A DNA stretch of 6,636 nucleotides from Burkholderiales bacterium (GTDB taxonomy: Bacteria > Pseudomonadota > Gammaproteobacteria > Burkholderiales > Burkholderiaceae_D): the NCBI GenBank assembly GCA_016197345.1, contig JACPVY010000504.1, positions 1 through 6,636 on the forward strand. Reading direction: 5' to 3'. Shown one piece after another: positions 1 through 6,636 of this stretch. Numbering within the stretch: the first letter of the stretch is position 1; every line of letters starts with the position of its first letter. A program made the translations under genes and the position numbers. Under the pieces are notes generated by a model. The model saw nothing but the letters and a program-made list of their open reading frames with translations. It was not told the origin of the DNA and searched no databases.

Positions 1-42
1 ATTTATTTTCACTTAGCAGCAATGCACGGAATGCTTACATGA
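1..42 (+). CDS. 3' end of an upstream gene, probably from the same efflux operon (partial)
   Basis: Frame 1 is open from the window edge and closes with TGA at 40-42, giving a 13-residue tail ending in HGMLT. Its stop overlaps the ATG of the RND permease in the sequence ATGA, the classic four-base overlap of translationally coupled genes. RND permease genes normally follow a gene for a periplasmic membrane-fusion (adaptor) protein or a second permease, so one of these is the likely owner of the tail. The visible residues are too few to identify it. The permease frame is also open to the left edge, so the overlap argument is supportive rather than conclusive. Confidence 0.4.
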   Translation: MYFHLAAMHGMLT

Positions 43-3002
43 ATTTTTCTGCACTCTCGATTAAAAATCCGGCACCAGCCATCATGCTGTTTATTTTGCT
101 GTGCGTGCTTGGCTTGATTTCTTTTCGCGCCAACACTGTGCAAAATTTGCCCGATATTGAATTGCCCTATGTGCTCGTCGATGCTGCCCTAGAAGGCACC
201 GCCCCGGCGCAAATGGAAACCGAAGTTGCCCGTAAGTTGGAAGATGCGGTCGCCACGCTAGCCGGCGTAAAGCATGTCACCACCAGTGTGATGGATAGCG
301 TGGTGCACTTGCAAATCGCCTTCAACTTAGAAAAAGACCCGAACGAAGCCGTGACCGATGTGCGCGATGCGGTGGAGCGGGTGCGGGCCGATTTGCCTAG
401 CGATATGCGCGCCCCTAGCGTGACCAAGATGGGCACTACTGGCCGCGTCGTGATGTATTACTCAGCGAGCGCCACCACTTTAGATGAACAAGATTTATCG
501 TGGTTTGTCGATAACACCCTCGCTAAGCGCTTGCTCGCGGTCAAAGGCGTGGGCGCGGTGCAGCGCGCGGGCGGCGTGACGCGCGAAATCGCGGTCGAGC
601 TTGATCCTGCCCGCATGCAAGCGCATGGCGTGAGCGCCATCGAAGTCTCGCGCTTACTGCATTCAGTACAACAAAATGCACCGAGTGGTCGCAGCACCAT
701 TAGCGGCAGTGAACAAACGCTACGCACCATTGCCACCGTCAAAACCGTGGCAGAACTGGCAGCGATGGAATTGCCACTGGCCGATGGCCACAAAGTCCGC
801 CTCGATCAAATCGCTAGCGTGCGCGACGACACCGCCGAGCGCCATAGTCTCGCTTTAGTCAATGGCAAAGCAGTGGTGGGGGTCGAAATCTTGCGCGCTA
901 AAGGCGCGAGTGAAATGGATTTAGCGGCAGGTGTGAAAGAAGCCGTTGCCGCCTTGCAGCAAGAATTCCCCGGCATCAAATTGCAGTTGTGGCTCGATAA
1001 CTCGACCCAAGTGGAAAACAATTTCAATGATTCGCTACATTTGTTGTATGAAGGCGCGATTTTAGCGGTGCTGGTGGTGTGGTGGTTTTTGCGCGATTGG
1101 CGCGCCACTTTAATCGCCGCTGCCGCGCTGCCGCTATCGGTGATCCCGGCCTTCATCGGCATGCAATATCTTGGTTTTACCTTAAATACTGTGACCCTAG
1201 TGGCTTTAGCGCTAGTCATCGGGATTTTGGTCGATGATGCGATTGTCGAAATTGAAAACATCATCCGCCATTTACAAGATGGAAAAAGTCCACTACAGGC
1301 GGCGACGGAAGCCGCGGATGAAATTGGCATGGCAGTGATCGCGACGACCTTTGCTTTGGTCGCCGTCTTTTTGCCGACTGCGTTTATGGGTGGCATTCCC
1401 GGCAAGGTCTTTAAACAATTTGGCTGGACCGCCGTGCTAGCGATCATGGCTTCGCTGCTGGTAGCGCGCTTGCTCACGCCGATGATGGCGGCATATATGC
1501 TCAAACCGATGGTGGCCCGCCCTCGCCACGATAGCCGTTTAATGCTGTGGTATATGCGGGCAGTGAAATGGTGTTTACACCATCGTTTTGCCACCTGCGC
1601 CATTGCCACAGTATTTTTCGTCGCTTCGGTCTCCTTGGTTGGTATGCTTAATACTGGCTTCATTCCCGCCGCCGACCATGGTCAAACCCAAGTCAGTATT
1701 GAATTGCCACCTGGCAGCTCATTGCAAGCGACCTCCGCCATGGCCGAGCGCGTGCGCCAAGTGGCGACTAGCCTGCCGCAAGTCAAAACAGTGTTGGCGA
1801 CAATAGGTGGCGGTAGTAGCGGCGATTTATATGCGCCTTCTGCCGCGGCCGAAAAACGCCGCGCAATTTTGACCTTGATCATGAGCGAGCGGCGCGAACG
1901 CAAAGAAAGTTTGAAGGATTTGGAAGAGCAATTGCGGGTCAAGTTAGCCGAGTTGCCTGGCGCACGCTTTCAAGTCGAATTACGTACCTTGAAAGGCGTT
2001 GGTGCCGTCAGCTCTAGCGCCAGCTTGGTGAACCCGGAAGTGCTGTTGCAACCTGATTTTGCGCGCGCCGCTGATTTGGGAGTAACAGCCAGCAGCATAG
2101 GCGAAACGCTGAGGGTTGCCACCGCTGGCGATTACGACACCAACTTGCCCAAATTAAATTTGAACGAGCGCCAAGTACCGATCCGCGTCAAGCTTCCCAA
2201 TAGCATTCAGGCCGATTTGGCTGCCTTGGAAAAATTAACCGTACCCGGCAAAAATGGCCCGGTCGCTTTAAATCAAGTCGCCAGTCTGCGGGTCGATTCT
2301 GGCCCGGCGCAAATTGATCGTTTAGACCGCGCCCGCAATGTCACCCTCACCGTGGAATTGGGACAGACCACGCTCGGCGAAGCGAATGCTGCCGCGATGC
2401 AATTGCCTTCACTGAAAAATCTGCCGCCTAGCGTCAGCATTTTTGAAGCGGGACAGACGCAAGATATGGCCGAATTATTCGCTAGCTTCGGTATTGCGAT
2501 GGTGGTGGGCATCTTTTGTATTTATGGCGTGCTGGTCTTGCTATTCAAAGATTTTATGCAGCCGATCACCATTTTGGCCGCCCTGCCGCTCTCGATTGGC
2601 GGCGCATTTTCGGCCCTGCTGATTACCAATAGCGAGCTGTCGATGCCCGCTTTAATTGGCTTAATCATGCTGATGGGGGTGGTCAGCAAGAATTCGATTT
2701 TGCTGGTCGAATACACCATCGTCGCGCGCCAACATGGCATGAGCCGCTTTGACGCCTTGATCGACGCCTGCCATAAACGTAGCCGCCCGATTGTGATGAC
2801 GACGGTGGCAATGGGCGCTGGCATGTTGCCAACGGCACTCGGTTTTAGCGCCGAACCAAGTTTTCGCTCACCGATGGCAATTGCCATCCTCGGCGGCTTG
2901 ATCACCTCAACCTTGCTGAGTTTGCTAGTGGTGCCAGTGGTATTTGGCTTGGTCGATGATGTGGAAAATACCTTTGCCCGCTGGTTTGGGCGGAAGAAGT
3001 AG
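39..3002 (+). CDS. RND-family efflux permease, HAE-1 type (AcrB-like inner-membrane subunit)
   Basis: This 987-residue protein is the proton-driven inner-membrane pump of a tripartite RND exporter, which would work with a membrane-fusion protein and an outer-membrane channel; its substrate cannot be read from sequence. It shows the RND duplication: TM1 at about 11-30, a porter loop to about 330, TM2-TM6 at about 335-485, TM7 at about 517-537, a second porter loop to about 810, and TM8-TM12 at about 813-970. The TM4 motif GILVDDAIVEIEN carries the proton-relay pair D399/D400, TM10 has K884 in GVVSKNS, and TM11 has R914 and T921, matching AcrB D407/D408, K940, R971 and T978. The relay therefore looks intact. 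The start is the ATG in the ATGA overlap with the preceding frame; MNFSALSIKNPAPA is a typical RND N-terminus, although the Shine-Dalgarno is weak. The length is a little short for the family, apparently because part of the PC1 subdomain is missing near residue 646. A hairpin terminator lies about 105 bp downstream. Confidence 0.93.
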   Translation: MNFSALSIKNPAPAIMLFILLCVLGLISFRANTVQNLPDIELPYVLVDAALEGTAPAQMETEVARKLEDAVATLAGVKHVTTSVMDSVVHLQIAFNLEKDPNEAVTDVRDAVERVRADLPSDMRAPSVTKMGTTGRVVMYYSASATTLDEQDLSWFVDNTLAKRLLAVKGVGAVQRAGGVTREIAVELDPARMQAHGVSAIEVSRLLHSVQQNAPSGRSTISGSEQTLRTIATVKTVAELAAMELPLADGHKVRLDQIASVRDDTAERHSLALVNGKAVVGVEILRAKGASEMDLAAGVKEAVAALQQEFPGIKLQLWLDNSTQVENNFNDSLHLLYEGAILAVLVVWWFLRDWRATLIAAAALPLSVIPAFIGMQYLGFTLNTVTLVALALVIGILVDDAIVEIENIIRHLQDGKSPLQAATEAADEIGMAVIATTFALVAVFLPTAFMGGIPGKVFKQFGWTAVLAIMASLLVARLLTPMMAAYMLKPMVARPRHDSRLMLWYMRAVKWCLHHRFATCAIATVFFVASVSLVGMLNTGFIPAADHGQTQVSIELPPGSSLQATSAMAERVRQVATSLPQVKTVLATIGGGSSGDLYAPSAAAEKRRAILTLIMSERRERKESLKDLEEQLRVKLAELPGARFQVELRTLKGVGAVSSSASLVNPEVLLQPDFARAADLGVTASSIGETLRVATAGDYDTNLPKLNLNERQVPIRVKLPNSIQADLAALEKLTVPGKNGPVALNQVASLRVDSGPAQIDRLDRARNVTLTVELGQTTLGEANAAAMQLPSLKNLPPSVSIFEAGQTQDMAELFASFGIAMVVGIFCIYGVLVLLFKDFMQPITILAALPLSIGGAFSALLITNSELSMPALIGLIMLMGVVSKNSILLVEYTIVARQHGMSRFDALIDACHKRSRPIVMTTVAMGAGMLPTALGFSAEPSFRSPMAIAILGGLITSTLLSLLVVPVVFGLVDDVENTFARWFGRKK

Positions 3003-3012
3003 GCTGGATGGC

Positions 3013-3036
3013 TTGTTGCACTTATTGTTGCACTTA
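3013..3036. repeat. 12-bp perfect tandem duplication
   Basis: TTGTTGCACTTA occurs twice head to tail with no spacer (3013-3024 and 3025-3036), starting 11 bases after the permease stop codon. It lies in the short convergent intergenic region and is probably a small slippage duplication. No function is evident. Confidence 0.85.
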
Positions 3037-3107
3037 GTAAGGGCCATGTCGTTATACACATCTCCAGCCTTTGCATCGAATAAGAAGGTCGTGCAAGTAA
3101 CGCTTTG

Positions 3108-3142
3108 GTAGGGTGCGCGAACGCGCGCACCCTACATTTTTT
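3108..3142 (+). terminator. Rho-independent terminator of the RND gene, built on a REP-like palindrome
   Basis: A perfect 12-bp stem, GTAGGGTGCGCG (3108-3119) and its complement CGCGCACCCTAC (3124-3135), encloses the 4-base loop AACG. It is followed on the plus strand by one A and six T (3137-3142), the layout of an intrinsic terminator for the permease transcript. On the minus strand the same hairpin begins 10 bases after the PBP stop but is followed by CAAAGCG, not a T-run, so it should terminate poorly in that direction. From memory, palindromes beginning GTAGGGTGCG and ending CGCACCCTAC are scattered repeats in many proteobacterial genomes, so this may be a copy of such an element used as a terminator. 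Confidence 0.75.
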
Positions 3143-3145
3143 CCT

Positions 3146-6100
3146 TTAGCTGCTGACCACTTCGCGGATTACCCCAGCTAAGGCCTGTGCGACATCTTTG
3201 TTGAGCACTTGCTCAGCTTTACCCGGTGCGCGTTGCACCAAGGTTTCATACGGTGTGCCCTGGGCAAAATGCAGCGAAGTAATGCGATAGGTCGGTTTTC
3301 TTTGCCCTTGATTGATGATAATGCCCATCATTTCAGCCAGCGCGGCTGGCCGATCAGCGGATGCCCCTAGCGCGCTAGCGTAGGATGGCACCATGGAATC
3401 AAATGGATAGCCCATGCGCTTCCATTGCCGATGCACTTCCAAAAAGCCCTCCACTTCCAATAGCCCTGCAATGCGCTTATCTTGCGCATGTTTGCGGTGG
3501 GTGCTAAAGAGCCATGAATACACTTCTTGCCGCTCCTTAGCGCTTGCCGCCACCACTTGCGCCAGCGTCGCGTTTTGATTTTTGCGTAAATAGCCAACCA
3601 CCCATAATTCCAGTGGATGCACCCTAGCGACATAGCCACGATCAGCGAGGGACATGTTTTGCGCCGCATGCTGGGTGAAGGTGCGCTCTAGCTTCTCATT
3701 CGAAAGTTCGTTTTGACTAGGCAGATTTTCTTTTACAAAAGCAGCGAATTGGGCAAAGCTGGCATCGGGCGCGATGGTTTGATACAACGCGGCTAAACGA
3801 TTTGGCGTCGGATGCAAGTTTTGCAGCAGGATTTTTTCGGCTTGCTCGGGGGTTTTGCCCTTGTATTTAGGGTAAAAACGGTTGATGAATTCTTTACCTT
3901 CACGATCAGCAAATTTGCTCAAATAGGCGGCGCGGCGCGGATCATCGACGTCTTGCAATAGCGTGGCCGATGAACCGGGTGACTGAAACATATAGTGATG
4001 CACAACGTCACGCATTAAGCGCACAAACACCAAATTGACGGAATGACGCAGGCCCTCGCGCACCGACATAATGCGGCCATTGTCGGAGGCGTTGAAATTG
4101 CCGAAATAATGCATGCCGCCGCCCGTGAAAAAGCCTTCGCCAGTCGAAGCAGAATATTTGCGCTCTAGCGCTGCTTGTAGCATGGCTGGCAAATCACGCT
4201 CTTCTGTATGCTGGTGATAATCGAGCTCCCATTGCTTGATTTTATCTTTGGGATCAACTGGTTCTACTTTCAACGCTGCCGCATCCATCCCCTGATATTT
4301 TTCGAATAGATTGCCGACGATATCGAGGTAACTGACGAGGGTGCGTAATTTCGCGGTCGAGCCTAAATCGAGTTTGGCGCCATCATTGATATCGAGCGGT
4401 TGATCAAAATTATCGGTTTGCACCCGCAAATAATTCGCATCATCGCCGCGTTCTAGCAAGGTAAAGCTATACACCACATTCGCCGGGTCGCCATTGCCTA
4501 GCATGCCCTTGCCTTGCAAACCCGCCGCCTTGGCTTTCTCAGCATCACGCAATTCGCGCAACACGCTGGTGATTGACTGCTGCACTTCTGCATTGATGGT
4601 GCTAACCACGCTTAAATCTAAGCGATCGACATTGTATAAGCGGCTATCGCCCAGCAAATTCGATAAATGGGTGCGCATCGCCGTCACCGCCTTGCGCGTC
4701 ACGAAAGATTGATTGGGTACGGTGGCAGGTTTGGTTTTTAGCGCGCTGGCTAACCTCGCTTGCAATGCCGCATCGCGCAATTGCGGCGTAATGACATTGT
4801 TGGCAGCGAGCAGACGCAAATGGGCATCCGTTAATTGCTCTAAATCGCTATCAGGATCGCCCAAATAATACGAAGGCCGACGCTGGGCAATCATCAACGA
4901 TAAGGCCTCTTTATAGACGAGTGCGGCTTGTGGATCGACGGCATTCCCATCGACGCTTTCCGCTTTCGTTAGCAATTGCGTACTGTCTTGAAAATCACGG
5001 CCATACCAAACCCAAAGTCCGTCCCCAATGCCGTTCACTTCGCCAAAACCCGGTTTGGCAGAAAGGGGGACAGTATTCAAATAGTCGAGCAAAATCTGAC
5101 GCCGTGCGCTCAAGGTTTCTTCGCTACCTTGGTAGGCGCGCAAGCTCGCCGACACCATTTGCCGCAATTTGTCTTTGATATTGCTGGTGCGTCCCTCGGG
5201 CGAATGCCGATATTTTTCGATTTGCGTCGCCAGCGTCGAGCCGCCTGCGGTTTTGCGCTCGCCGCTAAAACCATTCGCGGCTTGCTCTAGCACCGCTTTG
5301 GCTAGCCTATCCCACTCGACGGCGGGGTTGCGTTTGGGGTAATGGGTATCGAGCAATTCGCGATTTTCGACAAACAACAAGCTTTTGACGAGCAGGCTTG
5401 GCGCGGCTTCAAAGCTAGGAAAAATGCGTTCAGGGTAGCGCACCGAAAACAGGGTTTGTTGATGGCAATCGGCTAAATCGAGGCCCACTTGGGTCTTTTC
5501 ACGATACGGAATAAAGAGTCCCATATCGGCGATTTCCGCCATTTTGGGTGAAATGCGCGCTTGTTTGACAATGTCAAAATCTTTTTGCCGCAGCTTAGTC
5601 AGAAATTCCGGCAAGTTAGCATAGCCTAGGCGCTCATCAAATGGGCTGCTAGCAGGGAAGCGGATGGCTTTGCTAGCGCCATCGCCGAGGCTAAACGTCG
5701 CTTGGCGCGCATGTTCGTGGAAATACTGGGCTTGATAGTGCGAATCGTGGGTTTCATGCCAGACCAGCCAAGAAAGAACGGCAATCACAGTCAACAAGCA
5801 CAACCAAAATAAGAGTTTGAACCAGCCCCACAAGCGCCGCAAGAAAGATTTGGGTGGCTTATTTGACGGTGGTGGCGCGGGCGAAATATCGGGCGGAGTT
5901 GGATTGTCGTTGCTAGGTAGCGGCAACACTTGCTCCGCGTGCTCGGTTGTTGGCGGCACCGCGCCCGCAACAGCACTTGAACCGTGCGCATGGCTAGCTG
6001 CACTAGCAGGATGCGCGGAATGCACCGCATGAACCGGGTGCGGTGCATTCGCCGCATGCAGCACTGCGCCAGCATAGGCATGCTGTTGCTTAGGTCTGGC

Positions 6101-6169
6101 GATGCGCAAGCGCTCCCGCACTTGGCGCGCGACGCGAAAGAAAAATGGTTTTTGCCGCTTGTTTGACAT
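3146..6169 (-). CDS. Bifunctional-type penicillin-binding protein (GT51 transglycosylase / transpeptidase-like), C-terminus apparently truncated
   Basis: A class A PBP-like protein that would polymerise lipid II and cross-link peptidoglycan at the periplasmic face of the inner membrane. Numbering is from the ATG at 6169 (1007 residues). In order: a basic start, a His/Ala/Pro-rich tail (about 30-65), a proline-rich stretch (about 90-105), one TM anchor (about 119-137), and GT51 at about 255-400. GT51 has E268 in FVENRELLD, then GGSTLATQIEKY, E325 in SPEGRT and ILLDYLN, matching the two catalytic glutamates of PBP1b. The transpeptidase-like part has S604-T-A-K607 (SxxK) and S710-V-N712 (SxN). 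About 200 extra residues follow SxN before SALGASADRPAALAEMMG. The frame ends at REVVSS, where GT(A/G) and the KTG box should come, so transpeptidation is doubtful while the glycosyltransferase looks intact. TTG (6205) and ATG (6202) are in-frame alternative starts; 6169 is preferred for its Shine-Dalgarno. It lies downstream of the MoCF-domain gene on the same strand. Confidence 0.85.
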   Translation of the reverse strand: MSNKRQKPFFFRVARQVRERLRIARPKQQHAYAGAVLHAANAPHPVHAVHSAHPASAASHAHGSSAVAGAVPPTTEHAEQVLPLPSNDNPTPPDISPAPPPSNKPPKSFLRRLWGWFKLLFWLCLLTVIAVLSWLVWHETHDSHYQAQYFHEHARQATFSLGDGASKAIRFPASSPFDERLGYANLPEFLTKLRQKDFDIVKQARISPKMAEIADMGLFIPYREKTQVGLDLADCHQQTLFSVRYPERIFPSFEAAPSLLVKSLLFVENRELLDTHYPKRNPAVEWDRLAKAVLEQAANGFSGERKTAGGSTLATQIEKYRHSPEGRTSNIKDKLRQMVSASLRAYQGSEETLSARRQILLDYLNTVPLSAKPGFGEVNGIGDGLWVWYGRDFQDSTQLLTKAESVDGNAVDPQAALVYKEALSLMIAQRRPSYYLGDPDSDLEQLTDAHLRLLAANNVITPQLRDAALQARLASALKTKPATVPNQSFVTRKAVTAMRTHLSNLLGDSRLYNVDRLDLSVVSTINAEVQQSITSVLRELRDAEKAKAAGLQGKGMLGNGDPANVVYSFTLLERGDDANYLRVQTDNFDQPLDINDGAKLDLGSTAKLRTLVSYLDIVGNLFEKYQGMDAAALKVEPVDPKDKIKQWELDYHQHTEERDLPAMLQAALERKYSASTGEGFFTGGGMHYFGNFNASDNGRIMSVREGLRHSVNLVFVRLMRDVVHHYMFQSPGSSATLLQDVDDPRRAAYLSKFADREGKEFINRFYPKYKGKTPEQAEKILLQNLHPTPNRLAALYQTIAPDASFAQFAAFVKENLPSQNELSNEKLERTFTQHAAQNMSLADRGYVARVHPLELWVVGYLRKNQNATLAQVVAASAKERQEVYSWLFSTHRKHAQDKRIAGLLEVEGFLEVHRQWKRMGYPFDSMVPSYASALGASADRPAALAEMMGIIINQGQRKPTYRITSLHFAQGTPYETLVQRAPGKAEQVLNKDVAQALAGVIREVVSS
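6018..6050. repeat. 12-bp perfect inverted repeat inside the PBP N-terminal coding region
   Basis: GAATGCACCGCA (6018-6029) and its exact reverse complement TGCGGTGCATTC (6039-6050) flank a 9-base spacer. A further 3 bp (6015-6017 with 6053-6055) can pair if two bases are bulged. In the PBP mRNA this forms a GC-rich hairpin about 120 bases after the ATG and encodes part of the His/Pro/Ala-rich tail (the NAPHPVHAVHS stretch). It may be a by-product of low-complexity codons or a small palindromic element tolerated in frame. Confidence 0.75.
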
Positions 6170-6180
6170 GGCCTCGCCCA

Positions 6181-6186
6181 CTCCTA
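6181..6186 (-). promoter_or_regulatory. Shine-Dalgarno sequence that favours the ATG at 6169 for the PBP gene
   Basis: The minus strand reads TAGGAG here, with 11 bases between it and the ATG at 6169-6167. The spacing is slightly long but acceptable. The alternative in-frame TTG (6205) and ATG (6202) have no purine-rich sequence at a suitable distance, and starting there would place this TAGGAG inside the coding region. Confidence 0.5.
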
Positions 6187-6238
6187 CCGCAATACCCTGC
6201 ATCAAATGATCACAGTAACGCTCAGCCTGCGATCCGGC

Positions 6239-6636
6239 TTACAGCAAGCGGATTTCAGTCCGTAATTTCTGCACTTCTTCTAGCATGATGGCAAACGCCG
6301 CTTTGACTTGCTCAGGATTACCTTTGACCCCTAATTCAATATGCTGCGCTAACTCAGGTTTGCCAACCGATGGCAGGCTAAAGACCTTAATTTGCGGGAA
6401 ATCCTGCTCTAGCTGTTCCATCAGAGGGGTGACGGTCGATTCGGCGACATCAAACAACAACAGCGATTGTTCGGCGTGTGGCACTTGATGGAAGGAATCG
6501 GCGTAATAGGTGTCGAGCACCCATGCAATCATTGGCCACGCCATTTCAGGAAAGCCTGGCACAAAATAATGGCTGCCATATGAAAAACCGGGAATGCGAT
6601 TAAATGGATTGGGAATAATGCCCGCGCCTTCTGGAA
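6239..6636 (-). CDS. MoCF-domain (CinA/MoaB-Mog type) molybdopterin-binding-like protein, C-terminal part, 5' end outside window
   Basis: The frame is open from the window edge (6636) to TAA at 6241-6239, giving 131 visible residues. The upstream part reads through EGAGIIPNPFNRIPGF and HYFVPGFPEMAWPM. VPGFPEM matches the PG(V/F)P-x-M segment near the end of the MoCF fold in CinA and MoaB/MogA/MoeA-type proteins. The ending, with FSLPSVG and HIELGVKGNPEQV, is typical as I recall of the stand-alone proteobacterial proteins annotated competence/damage-inducible protein A or molybdopterin-binding protein, about 250-270 residues and without the NMN-deamidase domain of full CinA. A GTG at 6562 is in frame but is an internal valine of the VPGFP motif, not the start. 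In CinA this domain is linked to ADP-ribose pyrophosphatase activity; whether that holds here is unknown. The PBP ATG lies 69 bp downstream with no terminator between, so co-transcription is plausible. Confidence 0.8.
   Translation of the reverse strand, partial: PEGAGIIPNPFNRIPGFSYGSHYFVPGFPEMAWPMIAWVLDTYYADSFHQVPHAEQSLLLFDVAESTVTPLMEQLEQDFPQIKVFSLPSVGKPELAQHIELGVKGNPEQVKAAFAIMLEEVQKLRTEIRLL

Noticed and set aside
806..1663. Long minus-strand open frame opposite the RND gene
   Set aside because: It is antisense to strongly conserved RND transmembrane coding sequence, its translation is Ser/Lys/Ala-rich without any recognisable domain, and no good start signal is seen; it is a codon-bias shadow.
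2522..3130. Minus-strand open frame spanning the intergenic region and the RND 3' end, as a possible detached PBP C-terminus
   Set aside because: Its translation has no KTG motif and no transpeptidase-like segment, and most of it is antisense to RND TM8-TM12.
3848..3862. GKTPEQ in the PBP (K772/T773, ATG numbering) as a possible KTG box
   Set aside because: The third position is proline, not glycine, and it lies in the insertion before the SALGAS segment, out of order for the KTG strand.
6170..6205. Start of the PBP gene at TTG 6205 or ATG 6202
   Set aside because: No Shine-Dalgarno precedes these codons, whereas TAGGAG precedes the ATG at 6169; kept only as an alternative.
6170..6238. Possible promoter or CRP-like site (TGTGATCATTTGATGCA) in the 69-bp gap before the PBP gene
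   Set aside because: Only one half-site resembles TGTGA, and no convincing -35/-10 pair is visible; the gap is compatible with a co-transcribed gene.
6239..6562. Complete small gene starting at GTG 6562
   Set aside because: The frame continues open to the window edge with clear family sequence (IIPNPFNRIPGF), so GTG 6562 is an internal valine and the gene is partial.

Overview
The window reads like chromosomal DNA of a Gram-negative bacterium, most likely a betaproteobacterium near the Oxalobacteraceae/Burkholderiales. The support is indirect: moderate GC, and protein wording in the RND permease N-terminus, the long GT51 protein and the MoCF-domain protein that recalls that group from memory. 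No rRNA, tRNA, CRISPR array, transposase or phage gene was found.

Layout. Positions 1-42 (+) probably hold the last codons of an upstream gene, whose TGA overlaps the ATG of the next gene. Positions 39-3002 (+) encode an inner-membrane RND-family efflux permease of the HAE-1 type. Positions 3003-3145 are a short convergent intergenic region with a 12-bp tandem duplication and a strong hairpin plus T-run that should terminate the permease transcript. Positions 6169 down to 3146 (-) encode a very long bifunctional-type penicillin-binding protein (GT51 glycosyltransferase plus transpeptidase-like domain). From 6636 down to 6239 (-) is the C-terminal part of a CinA/MoaB-type (MoCF) molybdopterin-binding-domain protein whose start lies outside the window. 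It is followed 69 bp later by the PBP gene on the same strand, so the two may be co-transcribed.

Functionally, the plus-strand genes belong to a tripartite efflux operon and the minus-strand genes to peptidoglycan synthesis plus a nucleotide/cofactor-type enzyme; I see no link between the two groups beyond convergent arrangement.

The most interesting points are structural anomalies. The PBP stops just where the KTG box of the transpeptidase should follow, next to a REP-like palindrome, and no KTG is found in any minus-strand frame of the remaining intergenic DNA. The permease appears to lack about 25-35 residues of its PC1 porter subdomain, without loss of frame. The PBP has a histidine-rich cytoplasmic tail whose DNA contains a perfect 12-bp inverted repeat, and a roughly 200-residue insertion inside its transpeptidase domain. 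I found no convincing undescribed multi-gene system.
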